Assembly: GCA_012522875.1 (NCBI GenBank) | Contig: JAAYJP010000074.1 | Location: 1 to 18,973, forward strand | DNA from: Clostridiales bacterium | GTDB lineage: Bacteria; Bacillota; Clostridia; Christensenellales; Aristaeellaceae | Direction: 5' to 3' | DNA length: 18,973 nucleotides | In this document: positions 12,670 to 18,973 of the stretch, in pieces | How positions within the stretch are numbered: the stretch's first letter is position 1 | How the letters are laid out: each line of letters begins with the position of its first letter | Notes under the pieces: generated by a model | What the model was told of the DNA's origin: nothing | Seen by the model: the letters and a program-made list of their open reading frames with translations, nothing else | The model's database searches: none | Position numbers and translations under genes: made by a program

Positions 12670-14919
12670 TCAAACAGGCTGGGGCCCGGCGATGTCCACC
12701 TGCTTGCCGTCCACGCTCAGCGCGAATGCGGGGCCGTCCAGCAGGGTGAAGCGGATGCCCTTTTCGTCCACCGCCGCCTCTGCCAGGCTTCCGCGCCAGC
12801 GGAAGCGGAAGCGGTAGCTTTGCCAGCTTTCAGGCAGGGTGGGGCGGAAGCGCAGGCTGTTTTCGCCGATGCGAAGCCCGGCGAAGCCATATACCAGGCC
12901 CATCCAGCATCCGCCCATATTGGCGGCGTGGATGCCATCGGCGGTGTTTTTGTGGGTGTCCATCAGGTCCAGTGCGGCGACACTCTCATAATAGGCAAGC
13001 GCCTTGGCCGTCTCGCCGATACGGGCAGCCATCATGGCATGGACACAAGGGGAAAGGGAGGAGTCGTGGGTGGTGATGGCCTCATAGTAGTGGTAGCTTT
13101 GCCGTATGGCCTCCTCCGGCTCCCCTTCTTCAAAAAGAAAGTGGCTCAGCACGGTATCGGCCTGCTTTAAAACCTGGTGGCGGTAGAGGAAGAGGGGGTG
13201 ATAGTGCATCAGCAGGGGGAAGTTCTCCCGGGGGATCCGGGAGAGGTCCAGGCGTTTTTTGCCCAGGAAACTGTCATCCTGGGAACAGATCCCCAAAGCC
13301 TCATCAAAGGGCAGGAACATCCTGTCGGCAGCTTCCTGAAACTGTTCCAGCTCCTCCTGGGTGAGCCCCAGCCTCTCAGGCGCATGAAATTTTCCCTGGT
13401 CCTGGAGCGCTCTGGCCAGCTGGCACACGCCCCGGAGATGATGCTGGGCGGCCTTGTTGGTGTAGTAGTTGTTGTTGACGATACAGGTGTACTCATCCGG
13501 ACCCGTCACATTGTCAATCCGGAACTGGCCGCCGGAAAAATGCCCCGCGTCCAGCCACAGCCGCGCGGTTTCAACCAGCACCTCAAGCCCATGGCCAGCC
13601 ATGAAATCCAGGTCATCCGTCACCCGCCAGAAGCTTAGGAAGGCGTGGGCGATGTCGGCATTGATGTGGTATTGGGCGGAGCCGGAGGGGAAATAGCTGG
13701 AGCATTCGGTGCCGGTGATGGTGCGCCAGGCATACAGCGCCCCTTGGGGATGCCCCATTTCCCGGGCATGCGCTTTGGCGCCCGGGAGCATGCGTGCCCG
13801 GCTCATGAGCAGCGCCCTGGCGATCTCAGGGTTAGTCAGCAGGAAGAAAGGGAACATATAGACTTCCGTATCCCAGAAGTAGTGCCCCTCATAACCTTCT
13901 CCGGAGAGGCCTTTGGAGGAGATATTACCAACGCCGTCCCGCCCGGCTGACATGAGAAGGCTGTACATCGAGAAAGAGAGGCTTGTGTTGAGGACATTAT
14001 CCCCGGAGATGCTGGCTTTGGCGCCTGCCATCAGGGCGTTCAGGGCCTGCTTCTGAAGGCTTGCCCAATGGGCAAAGGGCTGCTCCATCGCCAGGTTCAA
14101 CAGGCGTTCCGCGTCCTGCTTGGGGGCGGGGTGGCGGCGGCTGTCAGCGAACACGCAGTATTTGGTGAGCACCACAGGCCTGCCTTGGGCCAGTTCCCCC
14201 TGGAAAGTCCAGGACACAAGGCCGCTTTCCCGCTTTGCCTCCAAACTGAAGCCTGCCGGCGCCTGGTGGCCTACCGCACTGGCCAGCGTGAGGGCGGAGC
14301 CCAGGGTGGACAGCAGCATCTCCGCGGCGCCGCCTGCAAGCGTCACCTCATCCACCCTGAGTGTCCGGCGGCCCACAGCGGCCTTGCGGGGGTCCTCAGG
14401 GTCGCTGTCCTGGCGTACTTCGCCTGACTGGGTGGAGCGGATGTGAACCGGGCCTGACCAATTGAGCGCTTCCACGGTCAAATCGATCAGGAACAGCTGG
14501 GGGATCACCAGCGACGCGAGCCGGCGAAACTGAAGCCGGGTGGCCCTGCCCCCAGGCGAAGTCCAGGTGATGTCGCGGATGTAGACCCCTGTGGCCGTAT
14601 CCAGCACCTGGGAGAAGTGTTCCAGGCTGCCCGTGAAGCAGCTGAAGTCCTCCCCGGCAAGCGTCAGTTGGATGCCCTGAACATCCGGCAGGTTCACCAT
14701 GCTCTGCTGGGTGGCGGCAAAGCCGTGCAGCCGCTCCTCATAATGAATCGCCGCTTCATCAAAAAATCCGTTGATGTAAGCGCCTCGGACACTGCGCAAA
14801 TGCGGGGGCACTCCCTCTTCAAAGCTTCCACGCACCCCCAGATACCCATTGGCCACATGCAGAAGCGTTTCCCGGCGCGCGTATTCCGCTGGAATGAGGC
14901 TGCCGTACTCGATGCGCAT
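12670..14919 (-). CDS. Glycoside hydrolase family 65 disaccharide phosphorylase (maltose/kojibiose/trehalose phosphorylase type)
   Basis: A 749-residue cytoplasmic enzyme of GH65, typical length 750-780, which splits an alpha-glucoside with phosphate to give beta-glucose 1-phosphate and a sugar. Domain order is as expected: N-terminal beta-sandwich (NGYLGVRGSFEEG, INGFFDE), linker, (alpha/alpha)6 barrel, C-terminal beta-sheet. Key motifs: SSKGLSGEGYEGHYFWDTE, PQGALYAW, HINADIAHAF, and DNVTGPDEYT with Glu476 as the general acid, followed by NNNYYTN. The ATG at 14919 follows AAAGGGGG; a TTG at 14961 lies inside the upstream hairpin and was rejected. The exact disaccharide cannot be read; the usual partner, beta-phosphoglucomutase, is not in the window. 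No terminator lies between it and the tRNA, so read-through is expected. Confidence 0.92.
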   Translation of the reverse strand: MRIEYGSLIPAEYARRETLLHVANGYLGVRGSFEEGVPPHLRSVRGAYINGFFDEAAIHYEERLHGFAATQQSMVNLPDVQGIQLTLAGEDFSCFTGSLEHFSQVLDTATGVYIRDITWTSPGGRATRLQFRRLASLVIPQLFLIDLTVEALNWSGPVHIRSTQSGEVRQDSDPEDPRKAAVGRRTLRVDEVTLAGGAAEMLLSTLGSALTLASAVGHQAPAGFSLEAKRESGLVSWTFQGELAQGRPVVLTKYCVFADSRRHPAPKQDAERLLNLAMEQPFAHWASLQKQALNALMAGAKASISGDNVLNTSLSFSMYSLLMSAGRDGVGNISSKGLSGEGYEGHYFWDTEVYMFPFFLLTNPEIARALLMSRARMLPGAKAHAREMGHPQGALYAWRTITGTECSSYFPSGSAQYHINADIAHAFLSFWRVTDDLDFMAGHGLEVLVETARLWLDAGHFSGGQFRIDNVTGPDEYTCIVNNNYYTNKAAQHHLRGVCQLARALQDQGKFHAPERLGLTQEELEQFQEAADRMFLPFDEALGICSQDDSFLGKKRLDLSRIPRENFPLLMHYHPLFLYRHQVLKQADTVLSHFLFEEGEPEEAIRQSYHYYEAITTHDSSLSPCVHAMMAARIGETAKALAYYESVAALDLMDTHKNTADGIHAANMGGCWMGLVYGFAGLRIGENSLRFRPTLPESWQSYRFRFRWRGSLAEAAVDEKGIRFTLLDGPAFALSVDGKQVDIAGPQPV

Positions 14920-14944
14920 CCCAGGTCCCCCTTTCTCCAAGAAA

Positions 14945-14970
14945 GAAGGGGCCTTTTTCAAAGCCCCTTC
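14945..14970 (-). terminator. Hairpin with T-rich tail between the repeat protein and GH65 genes
   Basis: On minus, GAAGGGGC (14970 to 14963) pairs with GCCCCTTC (14952 to 14945) over 8 bp with a 10-base loop, followed by TTTCTT. This is terminator-like, 17 bases after the repeat-protein stop. The GH65 ribosome site lies directly downstream and no clear promoter is seen in between, so it may attenuate rather than stop transcription into GH65. Confidence 0.6.
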
Positions 14971-14986
14971 GCGGTCGGCATCTTTC

Positions 14987-17134
14987 CTATTGCAGCTGGA
15001 TGTTTTTCTGGTTCACAAAGCCGCGGTAGGGCTGTCCGTTGTACTCGGTTTCGATGTAAGCGTAGTAACCGTCACGCTGGGTGGCGAGCACTGTAAAGGT
15101 GCCGCCGGGCTGGATTTCAAACACGGTGGAGGGACTGATGATGGGGTCGTCATACACCCGGACCAGGTTGACCGCTTTGGCAGGCCGGTACGCAAAGACG
15201 AGCTCACCCACATTGGTTCCCGAAGGGAGGGCGGAGTCAGGCACCCAGCCAATCCTGTAGTCACCCCCGGAGAGGCCATAACCCATGAGGATCCAGCCAT
15301 TTTCGCTGCCGTACACACGGCTTTGGCCGCCGCTGACTTCCGCCCTCGGGGTCAGGTAATAGTGGGTTCCCGGGCCGGAGTAGACGGCATGGCTGCCTTG
15401 AAGGCGCAGGGTCTGGTAGGTGTCGATGGCCGGGATGGTGACGATGGTGCCCCGGTCACGGTAGGTGAAAACCACCTGAGCCGGGTTGGCTGTGCCATCG
15501 GGGCTGACCCTGACGGTGACGGAAGAGGGGGAGGTAATCACATAATTGGATGGCACCATGCTGTTGTCTGCCCGCACAGTGTTGGGGGAGGCGGAGGAAA
15601 CAGAGGCGGTGGTCTGATGGAGGACCGAGCCGGTGTGATCCTGGTACACCACGGGAATGTTGACGGTTACCGGGGGTGCTGGCGGCGCATAGGTGAACTC
15701 CACCCGGCTTTGGGAGAGGCTGCCGTCCGCATTGACGGTGACGGCGATGGAACGGTAACCCTGCAGGATATAGCCCGAGGGCACCAGGCCGTCATTGGCG
15801 GTGACCGCGTTATTGCCCTGGGAGAGGGTGCGGGTTTCCGTGTAGAGGGTGTTCCCGGCAGTGTCCTTGTAGACCACCTGGATGTTGGCGGTCACCGGGC
15901 GCCGGTAGGTGAAGACCACAGTGGAAGGGCTGGCTGTACCCTGGGCGCTCACATTGACGCTGACATTGCGGGCGCTGGCCAGGACATAGCCTGAGGGCAC
16001 CCGGGAATCACTGGCAGTGATGGTGTGGCTGCCCTGGGAAAGGGTCCTGCTCTCTGAGAACAGGGTCCCTCCGCCGGCATCCTGGTAGACCACCTGCACC
16101 TGGGCTGTCACGGGGCGGCGGTAAAGGAACACCACACTGGAGGGGGAGGCGTTGCCCAGGTTGTCTACATAGACGGTGACATCACGGCTGGAGGTGAGGG
16201 TATAGCCGGCTGGCACCACCGCGTCATTGGCGCTGACGGTGGTGTAGCCCATGCCCAGCGTCTGGGTGGTGCTGTAGAGGGAATTGCCAAATTCATCCCG
16301 GTAATTGACGGGGATGGTGGCATAAGCAGAAGGCCTGGGCGTTGCCGTGGGGGTGGGTTGGGCGGATTGGATGAGGACGAAGGAGACGGAATTGGGGTTG
16401 GCGACGCCGGCGGCCGATACAAACACCACGGCATCGGTGACACCGGTCAGGATGTAGCCATAGGGGACTTTGCCCGCGTCAGCCCGCACCAGATGCGTGC
16501 CAAGCCCCAGGGTCCTCAGTTCGCTGTTTACCACCTGGCCGTAGATGTCCTTGTAAAACACAGGCACTGTGGCCGATACCGGCGCGGCGGTTACCTGGGA
16601 TGAGGCGGGCTCATAGAGGAAAACCACGCCGCTGGGGAACGCACGGCCGGTGGCGTCCACCGACACATAGACGTTGCGCGTGCTGGCAAGCCGGTATCCG
16701 GGCACCAGCGAATCATTGGCCGTGATGGTGTTCTGCCCGACGCTAACGCCCGCCTCGGCGGTGTATAGTGACTGCCCCGTTGCTGTCCTGTAGTAAACAG
16801 GAATGGTATACTGGCCTCCCAGGGGGATGGGGTTTGGATAGGCGGTGAAAGCGGCCAGGTTTTGATGCAGGTAGAGGAAGGAGCCGTCGGGCATCAGCAG
16901 CTGGTAAAAATCGCCGCTCAGGCCGGTGGTCTGGAACACCTGCCCCGGGTTGGCGCTGGCAGACACCGGGTAGTTGGTGCCGGGGCCGGAACGCAGGTTG
17001 CTGGAATAGCGGCTGGTCACGGTAATCTCGCCGATGACCAGGGTACCGTCAGCCGATGCGGGTATGGACAGCACCCCTGCCCAGATGACCAACGCCATCA
17101 GCAGGGCCAGGGAACGCTTGAGATTGAATTTCAT
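14987..17134 (-). CDS. Secreted repeat protein with SH3-like end domains
   Basis: A 715-residue exported protein of unknown function. Residues 1-28 are a signal peptide (KFNLKRS, hydrophobic core, SIPASA cut). An SH3b-like domain follows (about 32-95, NLRSGPGTNYPVSASANPG). Six repeats of about 67 residues occupy 109-558, each of the form V-x-Y-x-D...G..L...L..G...V.A.D..VP.GY.L.......V.V...G...P..V.F.Y; a Pro/Thr linker (QPTPTATPRPSA) sits between repeats 2 and 3. The C terminus holds two more SH3-like parts (about 573-638, VYSGPGTHYYL; 655-715). Repeats resemble MucBP-like beta modules. No LPxTG, transmembrane anchor or catalytic motif is seen, so it may bind cell wall through the SH3 parts. 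ATG at 17134 follows AGAGGTGG at 6 bases; a TTG two codons earlier is too close to that site. Confidence 0.85.
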   Translation of the reverse strand: MKFNLKRSLALLMALVIWAGVLSIPASADGTLVIGEITVTSRYSSNLRSGPGTNYPVSASANPGQVFQTTGLSGDFYQLLMPDGSFLYLHQNLAAFTAYPNPIPLGGQYTIPVYYRTATGQSLYTAEAGVSVGQNTITANDSLVPGYRLASTRNVYVSVDATGRAFPSGVVFLYEPASSQVTAAPVSATVPVFYKDIYGQVVNSELRTLGLGTHLVRADAGKVPYGYILTGVTDAVVFVSAAGVANPNSVSFVLIQSAQPTPTATPRPSAYATIPVNYRDEFGNSLYSTTQTLGMGYTTVSANDAVVPAGYTLTSSRDVTVYVDNLGNASPSSVVFLYRRPVTAQVQVVYQDAGGGTLFSESRTLSQGSHTITASDSRVPSGYVLASARNVSVNVSAQGTASPSTVVFTYRRPVTANIQVVYKDTAGNTLYTETRTLSQGNNAVTANDGLVPSGYILQGYRSIAVTVNADGSLSQSRVEFTYAPPAPPVTVNIPVVYQDHTGSVLHQTTASVSSASPNTVRADNSMVPSNYVITSPSSVTVRVSPDGTANPAQVVFTYRDRGTIVTIPAIDTYQTLRLQGSHAVYSGPGTHYYLTPRAEVSGGQSRVYGSENGWILMGYGLSGGDYRIGWVPDSALPSGTNVGELVFAYRPAKAVNLVRVYDDPIISPSTVFEIQPGGTFTVLATQRDGYYAYIETEYNGQPYRGFVNQKNIQLQ
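15461..16810 (-). repeat. Six tandem coding repeats, about 200-220 bases each
   Basis: The repeats encode residues about 109-174, 188-254, 272-338, 343-410, 415-482 and 491-558 of the secreted protein. Repeats 3 to 5 are the closest to each other in protein and in DNA (for example the recurring CCCTGGGA and CGGTAGGTGAA-like segments on +), so they are probably the latest duplications. The outer copies (1, 2, 6) have drifted more. Confidence 0.85.
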
Positions 17135-17179
17135 TTTCAACCACCTCTCGAAAATTCTTCAGGAATAGAATTCGCTATG

Positions 17180-17206
17180 ATTATAACCCTTTTCCCTGGC
17201 GTTCAA
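17180..17206 (-). promoter_or_regulatory. Promoter for the secreted repeat protein
   Basis: On minus, a perfect TATAAT (17185 to 17180) lies 15 bases from TTGAAC (17206 to 17201), a 4/6 -35 at short spacing; GATTGA at 17 bases is an alternative. The leader to the ATG would be about 40 bases. Confidence 0.6.
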
Positions 17207-17221
17207 TCAGCGTGCTATAAT
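17193..17221 (+). promoter_or_regulatory. Extended -10 promoter for queH, facing away from the repeat-protein promoter
   Basis: TGC followed by a perfect TATAAT (17216-17221) is an extended -10. The -35 region 17 bases upstream (17193-17198) is poor, which extended -10 promoters tolerate. The transcript would start about 14 bases before the TTG start, leaving just the ribosome site GGGGGGAG. Its upstream half overlaps the -35 area of the divergent promoter. Confidence 0.65.
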
Positions 17222-17241
17222 ATGGGAAAGGGGGGAGCACA

Positions 17242-17883
17242 TTGCGTCACTTTGACCGGGAGATGCAGGCGGTTTTGGATGGCCTGAAAGCAGGCGGCCA
17301 AAAGCCTGGGCTTTTGCTCCATGTCTGCTGCGCACCCTGTTCCAGCAGCGTCCTGGAGCGGCTTCATGGGGCTTTCCGGGTGACCGTGTTCTTTGATAAC
17401 CCCAACATGGACAGCGCCTGTGAGTACGCCCGGCGTTTGGAGGAGACCCACCGCCTGGTGCAGGAAACAGGCTGGGCGGAGGCCCTTGTCCATGCGCCCT
17501 ATGAGCCGGAGGTATACCGCGAGGCCATCCGCGGCCTGGAAGGGGAACCCGAGGGAGGCCTGCGCTGCCGCGCCTGCTTTGCCTTGAGGTTGCGCCGGGC
17601 AGCCCGGGAAGGAAAAGCCCGGAAACTTGGCTACTTCACCACCACCCTTACTCTAAGCCCCTTGAAAGACGCCGTTCTCCTGAACCAGTTGGGGGAGGAG
17701 GCGGCAGCGGAAGCCGGCGCCACTTTCCTGGCCAGTGATTTTAAAAAGCGCGGTGGCTATCCCCGCTCCATTGAACTAAGCCGCCTCCATCATCTCTACC
17801 GCCAGGACTACTGCGGCTGTGCCTTCTCGAAGATAGAACGGGACAGGCGCAGGGAATCATGCATAAAAGCCGCGGATAAATGA
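17242..17883 (+). CDS. queH: Epoxyqueuosine reductase QueH
   Basis: Catalyses the last step of queuosine synthesis, reduction of epoxyqueuosine to queuosine in tRNA; QueH replaces QueG in many Firmicutes. The 213-residue product has the family signature HVCCAPC (Cys29, Cys30, Cys33), a second pair in RCRACFALR (Cys109, Cys112), which together ligate an iron-sulfur cluster in characterised QueH, and the C-terminal YRQDYCGCAFS (Cys191, Cys193). Further conserved text: FFDNPNM, YFTTTLTLSPLKD, FLASDFKKRGGYPRSIELS. The start is TTG at 17242, supported by GGGGGGAG 7 bases upstream and by the normal family length (about 200). It is monocistronic, with its own promoter and a strong terminator. No other queuosine gene is in the window. 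Confidence 0.94.
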   Translation: MRHFDREMQAVLDGLKAGGQKPGLLLHVCCAPCSSSVLERLHGAFRVTVFFDNPNMDSACEYARRLEETHRLVQETGWAEALVHAPYEPEVYREAIRGLEGEPEGGLRCRACFALRLRRAAREGKARKLGYFTTTLTLSPLKDAVLLNQLGEEAAAEAGATFLASDFKKRGGYPRSIELSRLHHLYRQDYCGCAFSKIERDRRRESCIKAADK

Positions 17884-17915
17884 CCGCAGCCTTCATACAC
17901 ATTGTCTTGAACCCG

Positions 17916-17939
17916 CCCGGCAATCATTGCCGGGTTTTT
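17916..17939 (+). terminator. Rho-independent terminator after queH
   Basis: An 8-bp stem, CCCGGCAA with TTGCCGGG, with a 3-base loop (extendable inside) is followed by five T residues (17935-17939), 32 bases after the queH stop. The T run overlaps the stop codon of the minus-strand DUF2804 gene. On minus there is no T run after the stem, so it is probably one-directional. Confidence 0.9.
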
Positions 17940-18969
17940 ACCACCTGTTCTTCACATGTTCCAAAAACCCCGGCAATCCCTTTACCTCAAGCCGCGTGCC
18001 ATCGTCCAGCACGGCATGGCCATCATAGTGCCCAAAGACCTGTTGCCGGTGGGCAGCCAGGGGACCAAGGCTTATCTGGCTCGCATGGTCAACGAGCGGG
18101 GTGAAGGTGAGGGCAAGGCGGTCAGCGTCATCCTCTACCTGCCAGGGCTTCATAGCGTTCTTTGAGCCGTTTTCGGGGGCCTTCGTGGCCACCTGGGAGA
18201 GCTTGCTGGCGATGCCGCCGTACAGGAGCATGTTTTCAGTGGCCCGGCTGGTGTCGCCGAAACCGTGGCCGAAGTTGATTCCGAACGCCTTGCCGGCGAT
18301 GATGCCGGAGGCGCTGCCCCAGTACCAGCCCGCCCTATGGGGCCACACACCACGGCCCCAGTTGAACGTTCCAAAAGAGGCTGCAGGGGAAAAGAGATAT
18401 TCCCGGTCCTGCCAGATGACCCGGCCTTCGGCAGGGAGGCAATTCACCTTGCGGTTGTAGAAAAACCGGCCAGGCTTGTTTTCAAAAGGGGTGACGATCA
18501 CCATACTGTCCTGGCGGGGATCTTCCAGGACGATGTCAAACAGCAGCGGACGATTCGGGCCGCCAAAATCGTACATATGCCCGTAGAGCTGGCGCTGGCT
18601 GCCTTCCGCGCGGAAAGTGAACTCATAGTCCTTCCCCACCGCCCGGGCAACCCCCTGCTGGGACGAGGCGGGGAGGTTCCGCCTGCCAAGGGGCATCCAG
18701 CTCATCCGGGACACATTGCGCTGGGACAGCGTTTCAAAGTCGATGAAGCTCAGGCTGTCCAGCCCCATGCAGCCGCCATCGGCCACTGTGAGGGCTATGG
18801 CACAGTGCGGATTCATCACCAGATAGCAGTCCCATTCCTTGATGCGGTGGCGGGGCGCTTTTATGCGCTTTCGGTCATATTCCTTGATAGGCGCCAGGGC
18901 ATAGCCCGTTTCGCTGAGCAGGCCGTCAGCGCGGTGCAGGGGCCCCTGGGCCAGCATACGGTTTTGCAT
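17938..18969 (-). CDS. DUF2804 family protein
   Basis: A 343-residue conserved protein of unknown function. Family signatures: an N-terminal L-x-x-x-GYALAPIKEYDRKRIKAPR segment, RIKEWDCYLV, YDFGGPNRPLLFDIVLEDP, GRFFYNRKVNCLPAEG, GTFNWGRGVWPHRAGWYWGSASG, FGINFGHGFGD, and VWQVEDD-like text near the C terminus (here KPWQVEDDADRLALTFTPL). The many Trp, Gly and aromatic residues suggest a beta-rich fold related to lipocalin-like domains; this is inference. ATG at 18969 matches the family start, and only four bases remain upstream, so its ribosome site and promoter are outside the window. The stop TAA overlaps the T tract of the queH terminator, so the two genes converge tightly. No signal peptide is seen. 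Confidence 0.9.
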   Translation of the reverse strand: MQNRMLAQGPLHRADGLLSETGYALAPIKEYDRKRIKAPRHRIKEWDCYLVMNPHCAIALTVADGGCMGLDSLSFIDFETLSQRNVSRMSWMPLGRRNLPASSQQGVARAVGKDYEFTFRAEGSQRQLYGHMYDFGGPNRPLLFDIVLEDPRQDSMVIVTPFENKPGRFFYNRKVNCLPAEGRVIWQDREYLFSPAASFGTFNWGRGVWPHRAGWYWGSASGIIAGKAFGINFGHGFGDTSRATENMLLYGGIASKLSQVATKAPENGSKNAMKPWQVEDDADRLALTFTPLVDHASQISLGPLAAHRQQVFGHYDGHAVLDDGTRLEVKGLPGFLEHVKNRW

Positions 18970-18973
18970 CTCA

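Noticed and set aside
13177..14427. Several + frames of 100-150 codons opposite GH65
   Set aside because: GH65 motifs on minus are continuous through all of them; they carry no recognisable domain and no ribosome sites.
14849..15994. A 381-codon open frame on + opposite the secreted repeat protein
   Set aside because: It is the antisense of the repeats, with a Gly/Val/Asp/His-rich product that mirrors the repeat codons; no ribosome site supports it and the minus gene has a signal peptide and clear modules.
15461..16810. Regularly spaced repeats as a CRISPR array
   Set aside because: The period is about 200-220 bases, the repeats are coding and diverged, and there is no short identical repeat with unique spacers.

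Overview
The window is a GC-rich bacterial segment. AGGAGG-type ribosome sites, TATAAT-type promoters, ATGA gene overlaps and the mix of families (DUF4256, DUF2804, QueH, a GH65 phosphorylase, a two-permease sugar ABC importer without its own ATPase) all suggest an uncultured Firmicutes/Clostridia-type organism, possibly from a gut. This placement is inference; there is no rRNA or other marker gene.

Region 1 (1-8423, all +) is a carbohydrate catabolism locus. It holds the C-terminal half of an L-fucose isomerase, an AraM/EgsA-type sn-glycerol-1-phosphate dehydrogenase, and then, behind a candidate promoter and operator, two ABC permeases, a periplasmic-type binding protein, a TIM-barrel sugar isomerase/epimerase, a DhnA/LsrF-like class I aldolase and a zinc-dependent NAD dehydrogenase. 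The last three genes overlap by 4 bases each, so they are translationally coupled. A perfect 16-bp stem-loop separates the binding protein from the enzymes. No sugar kinase or class II fuculose-phosphate aldolase is visible, so the route is not the textbook fucose pathway, at least within this window.

Region 2 (8429-12528) starts with a convergent DUF4256 gene on the minus strand, followed by three + genes: a macro domain fused to an XRE-like helix-turn-helix, a small von Willebrand A (VWA) protein with an intact MIDAS, and a DUF2130 protein with a zinc knuckle, a long coiled coil and a PD-(D/E)xK nuclease motif. This is the most intriguing part: an ADP-ribose-sensing regulator candidate beside a metal-dependent adhesion/assembly protein and a nuclease-like protein.

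Region 3 (12528-17134, minus) holds a tRNA-Arg(CCG) with a U3-U70 acceptor mismatch behind a perfect consensus promoter, a GH65 disaccharide phosphorylase, and a secreted protein with six ~67-residue repeats flanked by SH3-like domains. Region 4 (17134-18973) has divergent promoters, a queuosine-pathway gene queH on +, a strong terminator, and a complete DUF2804 gene on minus running to the window edge.

Starts were moved from the longest frame to the codon with the best ribosome site in several genes (araM, first permease, dehydrogenase, DUF4256, macro protein, GH65, repeat protein). No IS element, prophage gene, CRISPR array or rRNA was found.
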